This document shows, piece by piece, positions 50,301-62,499 of a stretch of 64,000 nt of DNA. Both the position numbers and the translations under genes were made by a program. Within the stretch, counting starts at the first letter, position 1, and each line of letters begins with the position of its first letter. Origin of the DNA: Mixophyes australis. Taxonomy: Eukaryota > Chordata > Amphibia > Anura > Limnodynastidae. The notes under the pieces are model-generated. The model saw only the letters and a program-made list of their open reading frames with translations. It made no database searches and was not told the DNA's origin. The stretch is taken from contig JAVHZZ010000002.1 of NCBI GenBank assembly GCA_036250195.1, positions 67,586,205 to 67,650,204 of the forward strand, given 5' to 3'.

Positions 50301-51648
50301 TATATATTAGTTGAGGTATCCCCAGTGCAATATAAAGGCAACATATAAGGGGCAAAATTATACTTTTCTCTCTTGTGTCTGCATTTTTTTTTTATTTAAA
50401 ATAACATCCTGCTGTCTCTTTAGGTCACAGATTGGAATTGCTTGCCAAGGCTGTGATTTTTAAACATACCTAGATCCTTCTCCATTGTGGATAAATCATA
50501 TCTCTGGTGTAACCTGTATGTATGTTTTTAATCTCCAAGTGCATAGTCTTACATTTATCCACAATGAATCCTTTCTGCCATGTTGCTGGTCAGTGTCCTA
50601 ACTTATGGAACTTCAACTGTAAGGATAACATAGCTTATATAGACTTATAGACTAAGACTATAGACTAAGGTTTGGTATCATCTAGAAGCACAGGAGCAGT
50701 GGTTTTAACAGAAACTATTATATAATTTAGTAACAAAGTAAATAGCATTTTTCCAAAAACATAACTCTGTAGTATACGACTTATAATGTTAGTCCAGTCC
50801 AAATATGAACCATAGATAACTACCCTCTGGACTTTCAGACAGTTTTATGTCCTGGTGTAACATGTGCCTGTAAGACACAGTGTCACATACATTGACAAAG
50901 TCTAAGGGGCCAATTCTACTATGGTAATAGTGTGCAGTATTAACATTAGTACTGTAATTTTAACGCAGATTTTTGCTCTCAGCCCCTGTTGCCGCGAGCA
51001 AACATCTGATTTAAAATTATCGTATTAACTGTAATACTAAGTTGCTTATGAGTGACCTACTACTTTGAAACAACCCACAGAAAATGGACTTATTACAACA
51101 AATACAGTTAATTAGACAAGTAATAAAATAAAAACATTGCCCTGACACATATTTCAAACTAGTAGAACCATTTATGTTAAGGCAAGCAGTATATACCCAA
51201 GTCCTATACTACAGTACTGTACCTTGTCAATGAAGGAGGCAAACTTGTTGTTCAGACCTTTAATTTGATTCTTCTCCTCAGTCCTCACTCTTTGGATACT
51301 TGGGTCAATCTCCAAATTAAGAGGTTCCAGAAGACCTCTGTTCACAGTAACAGAGGTGATTCCTCCAGAACAAGATGATCCCCCAAACCCATGACCAATT
51401 CCACCAAAACCAAATCCAGATTTGTGCCCACTTTTCCCTGAATGAAAACTTCCCACTGACATTTTGTGTCCCTTTGATCCAATATTGTGGGCACTTGAGC
51501 TGGTAAAGCAATGCTGAGTCTTGTGACCGTGTCCTGCATGTTTAGCAGAGTGTGAGAAGATGCTGTGTGAGCTGGAATGTTTAGGTAAAGCAACAGAACA
51601 GGAGCTGAAGCCCTTGTGCCCAGAGGAGAGGTTGGAGTGATGAGACAT
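44371..51648 (-). CDS. Type II keratin, His/Ser-rich head and tail (copy C)
   Basis: Exons: 51,648-51,223, 49,528-49,320, 47,962-47,902, 47,585-47,490, 46,844-46,680, 46,582-46,457, 45,977-45,757, 45,210-45,182, 44,516-44,371; 492 residues, intact splice sites. Diverged from A/B: I6N, Y14F and D41G in the head; ADRNN to ADKNN, ELNRRTT to ELSRRTA, KLSEL to KLCEL and TYKK to TYRK in the rod; LAKDG to LATDG in exon 8; several in the tail, including SHP to SRT, HHHHQ to HHHHH, and HGHHC to HGYHC. His-richness and the terminal Cys are kept. Intron 2 is 1,357 bases against 786 in A because of an extra block at about 48,345-48,925. Intron 1 has ~160 extra bases near 50,530-50,692, and the 5' UTR has 14 more. 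No defect found. Confidence 0.92.
49974..50147. mobile_element. MITE in keratin C intron 1
   Basis: Counterpart of 15,729-15,900; present in all three genes, so older than the array. Confidence 0.65.
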
Positions 51649-51746
51649 GATCGCTCTTGTCACAGAGATGATCTACAGAGGATGTGAAGCACAGTCTACT
51701 CAGAAGTGTCCAGTGAGCTGCTGCCTTGTGGAGCTGTTACTTCCTG

Positions 51747-51754
51747 CTTTTATA
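51747..51754 (-). promoter_or_regulatory. TATA box of keratin C
   Basis: TATAAAAG on the minus strand. It lies about 14 bases further from the ATG than in A and B because of the longer 5' UTR. Confidence 0.7.
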
Positions 51755-52087
51755 CTTGAAATTAATGTTTCCACCCTTATTATCTTGAGTTACTCTTTGG
51801 ATTGTTGCTTGGTAGTGTCATATTTAACATTTATAGAAAACAAACAAGCAACACACCTGCTTGATCAAAGCTAAAGTATAATATGTATCATTTATAATAA
51901 AACAAGATCATTTCTATGGTTCAATCAGACTTTTATGGTGAAAGAATTGTCAAGGTCCCAGCTGTTTATAGTAGATTAACAGGTGCTTTGTTGGTCCATA
52001 ATTAATTTTTTATTTGTGACAACGTGTAAATGCAAAGTCCCGCCTCCTAACGTTTTACAACCATTCCTTCATTAAATTAAGCTTTTC

Positions 52088-52620
52088 ATGTTTGAACCTT
52101 AAAACACTGCTCTACTGTGGAGTTGAAATGGCTGTTCAGCCTACACACAGCAAGCAATACCCCTTAAGATGCACCTCTCCACCCTATTATCTAATTTCAA
52201 TAATCTCAGTGTTCAAAATGAAATCTCATTTTTGCACTTCTCCTCAAAACTAGGCACATGGGTTGATTAAGTATTGACTATGAAGGCTGTATTTTTGGGA
52301 CGTAGTAAAGTTAAGAAAGAAATGTGTACTAAAATGTTGTATGTTCAAAATGTGCTGATCTTACAATTACCCACATAACTTGTTCCTCATAAGAGAAAGT
52401 ATGTATGTGATCATTTAAGAAAAGAGGATGGTTTGTTTAGAATGTGTGGATGCTGGATAAAATTGTAAAAAACCTTGTTATCAGGAAACAACAGAAATAT
52501 CTTAACCTTCTATATTTTTAATCCCATTCCTTAGCACTTTTTACTATCTTGCTACCTTCGGAGGTGCGCCTACTCTGCTGAGCCCCTATCAAAAAAAGTC
52601 CCCCTCTAATGCAGACTTTT
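52088..52620. other. Single-copy sequence after the end of unit homology
   Basis: Homology to units A and B stops at 52,087 (AAGCTTTTC), where A and B enter the 881-bp inverted-repeat element. The following ~530 bases have no counterpart elsewhere in the window and no visible gene. Confidence 0.6.
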
Positions 52621-54804
52621 GTCCATTTTCAAATTCATCTAGTCCTCTTATTACGCTGCCCTTTCTCTTGTCAAACGGTCCTAGTTCAAAACCCTTATCT
52701 CCTTCCAGTTCAACAACCCCGGTCACCACTTTTCCACCATTAACTCCTTTCTTTTCACCCACCTCCAATGCCTTCGACCACCCTCACTGTCCACGATTTT
52801 GCTTATTTCAACCAAAAAATCCACTCAATCTGTTACGACATCTCCTCCTTTAAGCTCTCACTTCCCTCACACTAGCTCATTTCAAGAATCCCTGCCATCC
52901 TGTCCACCTTCCATCCTTTCATATACTCAGAGGTCTTCTCACCTTTCACCTACTCGTCCGTTCAACTGGATTTTATTAACCCTGCTACCCCCTGCCTCCT
53001 CCACTCTCTTTCCTCTACAATTGCAGTCACCTTGTCTACCTTTTCAACCTGCCCCTCCACACCAGCATCTTTCCTTGCACATTCAAACCCACACTCATCA
53101 ATCCCATTATCAAGCAAGCATCTCTCATCTCTCCAGCTACCACCCCAAATTCTTACTCCTGTTCCTTTCCCAACTTCTCAAAAGGTTAGTCTACAATCGT
53201 TTCACACACTTTCTCTCTGTTTACTCTCTAGTTGACCCATTACAATCAGGATTCTGTCCTCCCAACTCCATCAAGACTGCACTCACCAAGGTGACTAATG
53301 ATCTACTCTTGTCTAAGTCAAAGGGCCATGTCTCCCTGCTCTTGCTCCTTTACTCTCTGCTGCTTTGACACAGTTGACCATCCTCTCCTCCTCCTTGACA
53401 CCCTTCACTCCCTTAGCCTTCACAGCACTGTTTGCTCCTGGTTTACCTCTTACCTCTCTAATCATTCCTTCAGGAACTGTTTCTATGGTACCTGCTCCCC
53501 TCCTATCGATATATCTGTTTGGGTCCCCAAGGCTCTGTTATTAGCCCACTCTTTACACCTCCTCTCTCGGTAAACTCTTCTGCTCCTTAAGTTTCCAACA
53601 TCACCCTTACATTGATTAAATTCTAATCTACTTCATCCTCTGACATCTCTTCTTTCCCCTGTGTCTGACTGCCTATTTTTCATCTCCACTTGGATGGCTG
53701 AATGCTAATTCAAGTTCAACATGTCCAAAACTGAACTTATCATCTTTCCCCCGCCCAGTGTCACATTACCTCCTTCTATTTCTCTTAAGGTTGATGGTGT
53801 CACCCTCTCCCCTTTTCCCCATGCGCTATGCCCAGGGGTCATCATTGACTCTGCCCTCAATTTCACTCCATACATCCAGTCCCTTGCCAATCCTGTAAAC
53901 CCCACCTTAACAAAATTGCCTTGATTTACCCTTTCCTCTCCCAGTATGCCACCAAGACCTTCATCCATGTTCTTTTCATCTTCCCCTTTGATTATTGTCA
54001 TTTTCTACTCTCTCGTCTGCCTAACAAATGTCTGTCCCTCCTGAAATCTGTCCTAAATGTGGCATTGCGACTAATCTTTTGACTAATCTTCCTTTCCTGA
54101 CATTCCTCTTCCACTGTGCCTCTCTGCAAAGCACTCCATTGAATCCCCATTCCCTCCAGAATACAATTGAAGTTGCTTACCGTCACTTATAAAGTGTTCT
54201 TTAATGCCTCCCCTTCCTACATTTTCAACCTTGGCAGAAATACTCCCCCACTCACACTTTATGTTCTGTGAATTACACTCGCCTCTCCTCCTCACCTATC
54301 ACCACTTCACACTTCTGCCTTCAGGATTTTTCCTGCACTGCTCCCCACATTTGGAACTTACTGCCTCCCCTGACCAGACACTCCCTCAATTTTGAATCTT
54401 TCAAGCACTCCCTAAAAACTCATCTTTTCACACTTCCTTACCCCTCCCCTCCTAAGACAATTCCTTTCTCAAGCTCCACCCGCCAATATCACTCCTATCC
54501 CTTCACCCCTATTATCACCATTTGCTACCCCATCCCATCTTAAACAGCTCCATCCTCTCACTCCACCTGCCTCTTCCTTTTTTCCACCCCTATCGTCTCT
54601 ATTTTTCCCCCTAATTATCTTGAATGTTAACTCTCACAACTTTGGACCCCTCTACCTCATTTCTCCTTATCTTCTTTATAATGCTTCCTTTATTCTAGTT
54701 GTGTTTTTTTTGTAGTTGTAATTGTTTCTTGTATTGATTATTACTGATTCTATTGTTTGTCTTTCCCCTTACTTATCTGTATTTTGTTATGTTTATGTTT
54801 TGCT
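52621..54804 (+). mobile_element. CR1/L2-like LINE, 3' part, decayed
   Basis: Broken frames spell pieces of a non-LTR reverse transcriptase: a DPLQSGF segment followed by LTKVTNDLL (about 53,230-53,310), a DTVDHPLLL and WFTSYLSN segment (about 53,365-53,465), SKTELIIFPPP (about 53,724), VIIDSALNF (about 53,840-53,870), and a C-terminal FKHSLKTHLF (about 54,400-54,430). This order is that of the CR1/L2/Rex1 group. Several frameshifts and stops make it inactive. It ends in an AT-rich tail that runs into an (ATT)n tract. Confidence 0.8.
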
Positions 54805-54832
54805 ATATTATTATTATAAATATTATTATTAT
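54805..54832. repeat. (ATT)n tract between two LINE tails
   Basis: A short, interrupted ATT microsatellite at the junction of the plus-strand LINE and the minus-strand LINE. Confidence 0.75.
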
Positions 54833-54839
54833 GTATGCA

Positions 54840-56094
54840 TTTATAGGACTCCACAGATTATGTAATGTCAGATAATCGTACAAATACAGACATAACTAAT
54901 ACAATGAGCAGAATCACAAATACATGAAAACAGTTACACATACTTAGCATACATGAGTATGAGAAAAAGAAAAAAATATGTAGGAGTTCACACAGAATGT
55001 AGCAAAAGACATGACCAGGATATTTGTGGAAGACAGACAGCAGACACAAATGAGACATGGGGAAGAGGGGAGTTTGGAAAGATTGCAATTGGGGGAGAGT
55101 CGTGTGAGGCGAGCTAAGGAGTACCAATGGTGGGGGGCAGAACATGAGAAGTCCTGGAGATGATAGTGGGAGGAGGTAATGTGAGGTGAAGAAAGGCTTA
55201 GGCCAGAGACAGATTGGAGTGGCCAGGTGGGGGTGTAACTCAAGATGAGGTCAGAGATGTATCGGGGAGACATAGTGGTGAGGGCTTTGTAAGTGACGGT
55301 AAGGGGCTTGAACTGAATGCTACAATGGAAAAGGAGACAGTGAAGGTACGTACAGAGAGGAACAGACCGGAAAATAAGGATTGCCTGACCACAGCGTTCT
55401 GGATGAATTCAAGGGGAAAAAGTTTGAAATCAGGAAGGCCAGTGAGAAGGAGGCTGCAGTTGTGAAAACAAGATATGATGAGTGCATGGTTCAGGATGTT
55501 TGATTCCTGAGAGACAGATATTGGTAATGTTACAGAGGAGATGGCGGTAGGACATAATGAGGGACTGGATATGAGGAGTAAAGCTAAACACAGATGCAAA
55601 GGGTGATGCCAAGACAGCAGGCATGAGGTACAAGGGAAAGTGTGATGTTATCAACCATGCGTGAAATAGCAGGAGGGATAGAAACATTGTCATGGGTAAA
55701 GATCATGAGCCGGCATTTTGAGATGTTAGCTTTCAGGAAGTGTTGAGACATCCAGGTAGTGAGAGCAGAGAGGCATCTAGATACATTGAATAGGAAAGAG
55801 GGAGAGTCTTTGGTGGATAAGCATAGAAGTAATAGTGGGGGCTTGAGGATCAAATAAGTTCGCTGAGTGAAGTGCTGTAAAGACAGAAGAGAGGGTCAAG
55901 AACATAGCCTTCAGGGACACCAATAGAGAGAGGAAGAGAGGGGAAGAAAGAATCAGAAGCAGAGACATTGAAGGACTGGACAGAAAGGTAAGGGGTGAAC
56001 CAGGAGAGGACAGTTCCACAAAGACCTAGGAAGTGAAGGGTGTGAAGGAGAAAAGTGGTTAACAGTTGCAAAAGCAGCAGATCACTTATCTTGG
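54840..56094 (-). mobile_element. CR1/L2-like LINE, 3' part, decayed, inverted
   Basis: On the minus strand the same reverse-transcriptase landmarks appear in order: AAFATVNH (about 56,085-56,060), SWFTPYLSV, a GVPEGYVLDPLF block (the conserved GVPQGSVLGP motif, decayed), FLKANISKCRLMIF, and C-terminal LPPF-type pieces. The 3' tail lies near 54,840. It is tail to tail with the LINE at 52,621-54,804. Confidence 0.75.
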
Positions 56095-56804
56095 AGTCCA
56101 GTCTTTATTGCTTCATACCTATGTACCTTGTCATGCTTGAGGATCTGTCTGTACCCAGACTGGGCTGTGTCTCTGGGGTTAGGCTGGTGACTACGTACAC
56201 AAACCTGGGTGGCCTAATTATGTTCCTTTGCATGTAAATGAAAGGACTGGTACAGGTGGTGATAGACTAGCAGAAAAGACAAGGCAGGAACTGGATTGCT
56301 AAACCTGACTGGAACCAGAATGCTGGAACTGGAATGCAGACTGCACTGTCTGAGCTGGAACAATAGAAAATACTGCAGACTCCTGGGAACCAGGTTGGCT
56401 TTTGAAAATGCAACATTGCACTGGCAACAGGTAAGGGATCCAGGAAGTCCTTTTATACTATTTGTTGTTTCCTGATTGGAGACTGTGGTCAGCTGGGCTG
56501 AAGCAGCACTCTGAGTTGCTCAGATGGATCAGGTGACAAGATCCAAAATGGCAGCTCCCAGGGACTGGTTTTGGAGGGAAAACTGGAGTGGAGACTGCTA
56601 TCCCCTATTTGGCTGAGAGGAATCATGTGTCCGAATCAAAGATGGCAGCGCCCATACACTTATTCTGGAAGGATCTCTGGAGTGGAAACAGACTGGTCAG
56701 CATCTTTCAGAGAGATCTGAAACCAGCAGAGCCTGTGGACAGCAGGGACAGCTTTGAAAGGTAGCGGAGGCGTAAGTGACAGGACCTGAGAGCCTGGGTT
56801 TGAC
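56095..56804 (-). mobile_element. LTR-like retroelement segment
   Basis: On the minus strand the segment starts TGTCAAACCC (56,804), has a TATA box TATAAAAG (56,450-56,457) and an AATAAA signal (56,104-56,109), the layout of an LTR. It abuts the 5' side of the inverted LINE fragment. No clear CA end or target duplication was found, and no adjacent gag or pol. Confidence 0.45.
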
Positions 56805-58825
56805 ATACCTGCTCTGTAATTAGCAAGGAATGCCCTAACTCCATCAAACTCTTCCCATCGGCTTCTGCTCCTCCAAAAATACTACCATCTTGCTTCACAA
56901 ACGTATGCACTGACAGTAATCTAGGCAAACCTAAACATATCTAGGCACACAATACTAGCAAACAAGATTTTGCATTTAGTGCTTGGTAAATGAGTCCAAT
57001 AGGGTATATACAAGAACCGAGCTACAGTTCAATATATTTATATTTCCATGACAGTGCAGTGCAAAAGAATATTCTGTGTATGTCATCGTGTCCTCTACTC
57101 AACATTCAGTGAAAGCACATTTTCTGAGTTCTAGAGAGGTGTCTGAATGAATTGATTTCATTTTATGGGCTTTAAAAACACATTGCTATGTGCAAAAATA
57201 TGATGTAAACCATATCAAACGATGCTTTCATTTTCTGACCTGCACAAGAAAACATGTCATCTACAATTTCATTAATTATTTGATTGCAGCATAAGTGTGG
57301 ACATAGCACCATTTTATTAAATAGACCCCTCTATGTAAATGGAGATGTTTAAAATTTAATATAAATATCCATTTTCTTAAAGGATTATGTTGCTAAAAAA
57401 GCACGTGTGTATGTTGTTTTTTAGAACATAAGTATTGTCTGGAAATAGTGACACAATTAATTCCTTTTTACAAATACAATATGTCCCTCATTCTCTACAG
57501 AGTTAACCACTACATATGAAGGTTTAGTGCTATGTATAAAATGAATAGAATGAAATGCAGTGTGCAATCACATCAATATATTACTGATTCACCTTTTGCT
57601 ACTACCCATATTCTCTTTTTATTGAAGTCGGGTTGTACACACAGCCACATATCAGATGTGGTTTAGGCTGGGTAAATTTCCCCCGATGCGACATCTTTAA
57701 CGATTTTACCGACAACAGTAAGTCCCAATGAGCATATGTATACACTATACCCGTTGGACACGTTTACTTTCAGAACTTTCAGAACTGAACTTTCAGAACT
57801 GTGCCTTGATCTGTCATAGCTATCGGCTGCACCATATCATACTTGGTACCCTGTGGGGGTTAGGAGATCCAGAGAAACTTGACTGCACTTCAGTGTCTGG
57901 CTCCCAGAGCCAAGTGCATTTTGGGGGAACATATTGTTTATTTTTTTGTGGGCCACTTTTAGTGTACACTATTGTATTGCCACAATAGGTTGGGACTCTA
58001 ACATTATTTTTTTTACCCTGGATTCCAACGCTGAGGGTATTAGAGGGGCAAGCAGGGTACTCTCTAGGTTGTTTATTGTTTATTTTTTAACCTTCTTTTG
58101 CTGCTAAGCAGTTTGTCAAACCACTTCTTGATAAATGGGATGATTTGTGTCCCTGCATGTTATTTGGTATACGATTTTGCCTTTCAATAAATTGGTTTAC
58201 ATCTTCATATCTTCCCTTTGTTTATTTCACCTAAGAGGTGAGTGTTTATGGTCCTAAATGTATTTCAGTGATGTTTAAAAAAATAGATTGAAGGTAGATC
58301 CTCTCAAAAAATAGGGACCACTGAGCATAGGCTGCAATTTAAATGTTTTGATCACAATATAAACCAATACCTTGCATTTCTATTGTGTTAGGTATATGCA
58401 GATATTTGCTAGTAAGCACAATGCTGACAACACCAACTTGTTTTGTATTCATGCAGTGCATTCATATTGCAAGCGGTCGAATAAAAATGCAGACAATGGC
58501 GAAACTACTAACACTGCAGAGGGTGTGGTCACTTCAGGCCCTAAGGTGTGGTGGTCTGGCAATCATGATTTACCCTTCGGAGGCTATTGCTCTGCACTTC
58601 TGAGCATGCACAGGGGCTGTACGCCCAAACAGTGCAGGGGCCTCAGTAGAGTGTTCAGGCATTGCAAGGCCCCATAGAAAAATCTCCTTTATACGTTACT
58701 TGCCACTTTTGCCTATACTTTTCTTAGATACTGTCTTGGCAACCTATAAAGGATATAAATCTTTAGATGTGGTTTAAAAAGCATCTGTTTTAGCTTGCTT
58801 ATCAGCAAAACATGAGAACTCCTGA
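56805..58825. other. No gene recognised
   Basis: AT-rich, non-coding in appearance. A short tandem GAACTTTCA duplication is at about 57,768-57,800. No supported gene, RNA or terminal repeats. Confidence 0.5.
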
Positions 58826-59489
58826 TGTTAGTATTACGGACTTACCTTCTCCTCTGTTCCACCGCCGCTCCATCTATCTCAGAAGCCGCACTTCCGGGTT
58901 TGGTTGACCGCAACCTTGGGCGGGGGTTTTGAATCTCTGCTGGTATTTAAACTTCACTCTGACACTTGGTGAGTGTCAGAGCAATTTACCTGCTTCCTGT
59001 CTACTGTTCTCCCAGTGGATCTTTGTGCTTTCAGCCCCTGTGTTGAATCCCTGTGTACCAGTACCTGCCTGTATTACTATTCTGGATCTCCCGCCCCTGT
59101 GTACCAACCCGGCTTGCTCACTCTTCTTGATTTCCTGTGACCCTGACCCGGATTGTCTGACGTTTCTTCACCTCTGCCCTGTACCTCTGCCACCAGCCCG
59201 TGTACCAAACCAGGATATTTTTCACGCTGAGCCTGCTCATTGATTCTGTACCTCATTGCTCCCTTGTGTAACAGTCCCGGCTGTCTGACTACGTTCTCTC
59301 TACTTGCTGCTCCTCCCACTATACTACATCTTGAGGTGAGCCTGAGGGCCGCGAACTGCGACTCCCGGCAGCTAAGCCCATCCTGCCTTGTGTCGGTTCT
59401 TGGTGAACACTGGGGAGTTTGTTAGACTCCACACCTCTGGTAAGCCAGCGTTAATCAAGATTAGTATCGAATCCAGCTAATACATTACA
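58826..59489 (+). mobile_element. Candidate solo LTR of a gypsy-type element
   Basis: It starts TGTTAGTATTACGG and ends AATACATTACA (TG...CA). It has a TATA-like GTATTTAAAC near 58,945 and a CT-rich body with repeated CCTGTGTACCA-like blocks, resembling long gypsy LTRs. No matching target duplication at the flanks. Confidence 0.5.
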
Positions 59490-60499
59490 GTTGGGTTGTA
59501 AATATAAATGCTCGATCAAAATATGAACCATAGCAAATATGTTTGGGGGGGAGCAGTGTTTGTTTTTTAATTGTTAATTTAATCAGAATTTGTTATTTTT
59601 TAATTTAATCTTATATCTTACTCAATTGTGACCATTATGTTAAATAACAAGTTAAATAACATACGAATCAATACATTATGGGCCTGTTGAGAATACTGCT
59701 ACCTGCCATATTTTGTGTAAAATTGTTCTGCACATGCTCATAAATGGACTATACACCAATGAACGCAAGTACATGGAATTCATCTTCGACTGAAAGGGAC
59801 CCTTATTACAGCTACAACTTCATGGGCAGAACAGGGGAGTGACGGAGCTGTTGAATGTAGCTAAAGTACAGTAGAAGCGTTCCCAAGCAGGTGATTCAGG
59901 TTCAGCCATAAGCAAAAGTACACTCTTTATCAGACATAAGGTTTGCACCTACTCCAGGGCAGGTATAACTGATGGATGATAGTGATGACCAAACAGAGCA
60001 TTCACTCTCACAATCTAATGGGATGGTTGACAATGTACCTGCACACCTGACACCACTCATCTCATTAAACCACACTATAAAAGACCAATAGAGGGAGACT
60101 GCTATAGTGCCATTTTGTTTACAATGACTAATCAAAGAGAGTTAAAGAGGTAGATGCAATTTTAACATCTGCATCTCAGATAAGCAAGAAAACAAATGTA
60201 TTATTTATTAATCGAAAGCATTTCATATTTAAAGCATGTGCGGATGTTTGAAATTGTCTCACTGCCCCATTCAAATCATTTACATATGTTTGTAATGTAG
60301 TATAGGCTTAAAATGTTGTTTCATGGATTTACTATGCAGTTGTCTGTTTTAACAGTTTATAAATGTGGTACCTGTGTCATGTAGTTCGTACTTAGTAGAA
60401 TACATTTGCATTGTGGTTGTCTGTTTTAAAAGTATATGAACGTGTTGCCTAGGGTTTTGTTTTTTTTAATTTTCAATTTACTTACAAAACCAGCAACTG
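59490..60499. other. No gene recognised
   Basis: AT-rich sequence with no supported coding frame. Confidence 0.5.
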
Positions 60500-61640
60500 G
60501 TACACCGTCTCCGGCCCGGGGAGCTATGTGTTAGCCTCTTTGTGTTGTCAGATGCTGAGGTGGTAAATTGCTGTCTGCTTCCACATCATGTCACTATAGA
60601 CACCCTGTGCATTGTGCAGAGTAGCATTGAGCCTTTGATCAACATCCTGACAGCAATACCGCTGCTGACCAAACACATGATGGTATTGCACTTCTGTGCG
60701 TCTGGGTCTTTCCAGACCACAGTGGATTGTCCAAGGCCACCTTCAATCATGTGCTTAAGGTTGTGCTTCGGGTTTTCCTGTTGATCATTTATTTATCCAT
60801 CTGCTCCTCATTGAGGAGTGTCTTTTGGCCATAAAGCGGCAGTTTTCCACCATTACTGACTTTCTGCATTTTATAGGGGCAGTAGATGGTATACATATAG
60901 TAAATTTTGTAAAGTGCTACGGAATCTGCTGGTGCTATATAAATAAATGTTGGTGATGATGATGTTGATGATGATATAGCCCTTTTCCCATTGGGTGGGA
61001 ATTCTTCTATTTTATCCAACAAAAAGTATTTCCACTTTATCAATGTACAGTCTATATGTGATGCATCTCTCCAGATTTGATGCTTGGTTGCTAAATGACC
61101 GGGAAGCACCCATGACTCCTTTGCCTTCAGGCAATCAGGCATGTGATGCAGATTACAACAATGGCAAAGAGGTGCCAGGCCACATGGAGATTTGTGGGTA
61201 TAAGGTACTTTTTTCAATCACATCATTATTTTAGAAGAGTCATATATAGATTGGTGTACATTGCACTAATAAACGGTAGATGTAGCACCTTCGCAAAATT
61301 GTAACACTCTGCACATTATGGTGTACTTATATAATCAATTGTGGAATATTGTAGCATTATAATAGCACCATATCATGTAAAAATATCTCCCTAATTGTTT
61401 GTATGATTTGGTTAACATTGGTAATATTTTTTTCTCTCTTTATGAGACAATGCTTACCCTTTCCATCCATGGCTCCTCACTTCCCAATTTTATATCCACA
61501 CATAGAGCAAGAGGTTGCATACAATTTTGTGCATACCTCTACCAGATGGGTTATAGAGCAGACTTTTGTCCTTTTAAAGGCCGGAATCCGTTGCCGTAAC
61601 CTCACATTGTGTGTTACATCATACCTTTGTGAGTGATATT
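60500..61640 (+). pseudogene. PIF/Harbinger transposase of a second family, decayed
   Basis: Pieces in several frames follow the order of a Harbinger transposase: DAEVVNCCLLPHHV and IEPLINI near the start (60,550-60,645), LHFCASGSFQTTV (about 60,687-60,725), GAVDG (60,877-60,891, first catalytic Asp), FDAWLLND (61,077-61,100, second Asp), then after a GT-AG intron-like gap (about 61,205-61,445) a DNAYPFPSMAP block and VIEQTF (61,549-61,566, catalytic Glu). Sequence differs strongly from the Harbinger of the array, so this is another family. Frameshifts and stops are numerous, and a LINE tail interrupts it. Confidence 0.7.
60901..60973 (+). mobile_element. CR1/L2-like LINE 3' tail inserted in the Harbinger transposase
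   Basis: A 73-bp insert with TGTAAAGTGCTACGGAATCT and GGTGCTATATAAATAAATG, the well-known 3' end of L2/CR1-type LINEs, followed by a TGATGA microsatellite. It is bracketed by ATATAG at 60,895-60,900 and 60,974-60,979, a likely target duplication. Confidence 0.75.
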
Positions 61641-61889
61641 TTATAATAGTTCAATCAGGAGTGGGATAACATGGGTGGAATAGGTCATGGTTGCTGGCCA
61701 GGAGGAAAATGACGGTGATCTGAGTCCTCCAGATTCAATGGATTATTCCACCTTCAAGGCATATTTGTCACAATCAGGTATAGATGGTGTACACATGCCG
61801 GAGTTGGCACTACTGAACTTGGAGGAGTGGAGTCTAACACGCCTCTGGTCTTCACCAGGGATCCCCGCAAGGAGGTTTGGTCTTAGCTG
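61641..61889. other. No gene recognised
   Basis: Short stretch after the Harbinger remnant; may hold its 3' end, but no terminal repeat was found. Confidence 0.4.
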
Positions 61890-62360
61890 CTAGTGTCATG
61901 CAGGTCACGGTTCTCCAAGAGAGTCACCAGTGAAGCGTTGGTGAAATATGAGAGTAGTCATACAAACCTGGGTCAGTGCCAGCCGAAGGATGCAGCGCAA
62001 AATCAGAATCAGCGGATAGTCAGATAAGCCAGGGTCAAACCAGAAACAAGTAGGAACTGGAGCAGAATCCAGGAGAAGTGGTAGAGCAAGTCCAGTCAGA
62101 ACCAAATGGAGCAAAAACACAAGGAGAGTGCTGAAGCAGCGGAGACCTGGTACTCTGGCACCCTAATGGTGCCAGATCAGGTTTAAATAATAGCAAGCAA
62201 AGGCTGATTGGCTACCCCTCAGAGGTCAGTGACATCACTGACCATCGACAGCTGATCCGAATGGATTCCCTGCTGCCTAGCAATGAGGACACGAGGAGAA
62301 TGTATGTGCGCATAGAAGAAGTCGGCCGGAGGAGCTGCGTCTCGTTGCTAAGCAACAAGA
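61890..62360 (-). mobile_element. LTR-like segment, possibly of the adjacent gypsy element
   Basis: On the minus strand it has a TATTTAAACCTG promoter-like block (about 62,185), followed by a CT-rich leader of the kind found in gypsy LTRs. It lies downstream of the minus-strand gag-protease-RT remnant, so it may be its 3' LTR after an internal deletion. Ends not resolved. Confidence 0.4.
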
Positions 62361-62445
62361 CGCACCCCTTGCATTGTAACATGGTTTTGTCCAGGAGACT
62401 GAAATAAGATACCTCTACATTTAAGATCCTGAATGAATCAGGCCC
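62361..62445. mobile_element. Half copy of the keratin-intron MITE family
   Basis: The blocks GCACCCCTTGCATTGTA, TTTTGTCCAGGAG and AATCAGGCCC match the right half of the MITE at 15,729-15,900, so the family is dispersed and not specific to the keratin array. Confidence 0.65.
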
Positions 62446-62499
62446 AATATCTTTAAATAAAGAATAAAAATATTATATTTTGGAAACTTGCTCATCCCA

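Noticed and set aside
58372..58677. 101-codon plus-strand frame
   Set aside because: No recognisable domain, no splice or promoter context, surrounded by repeat-rich non-coding DNA.
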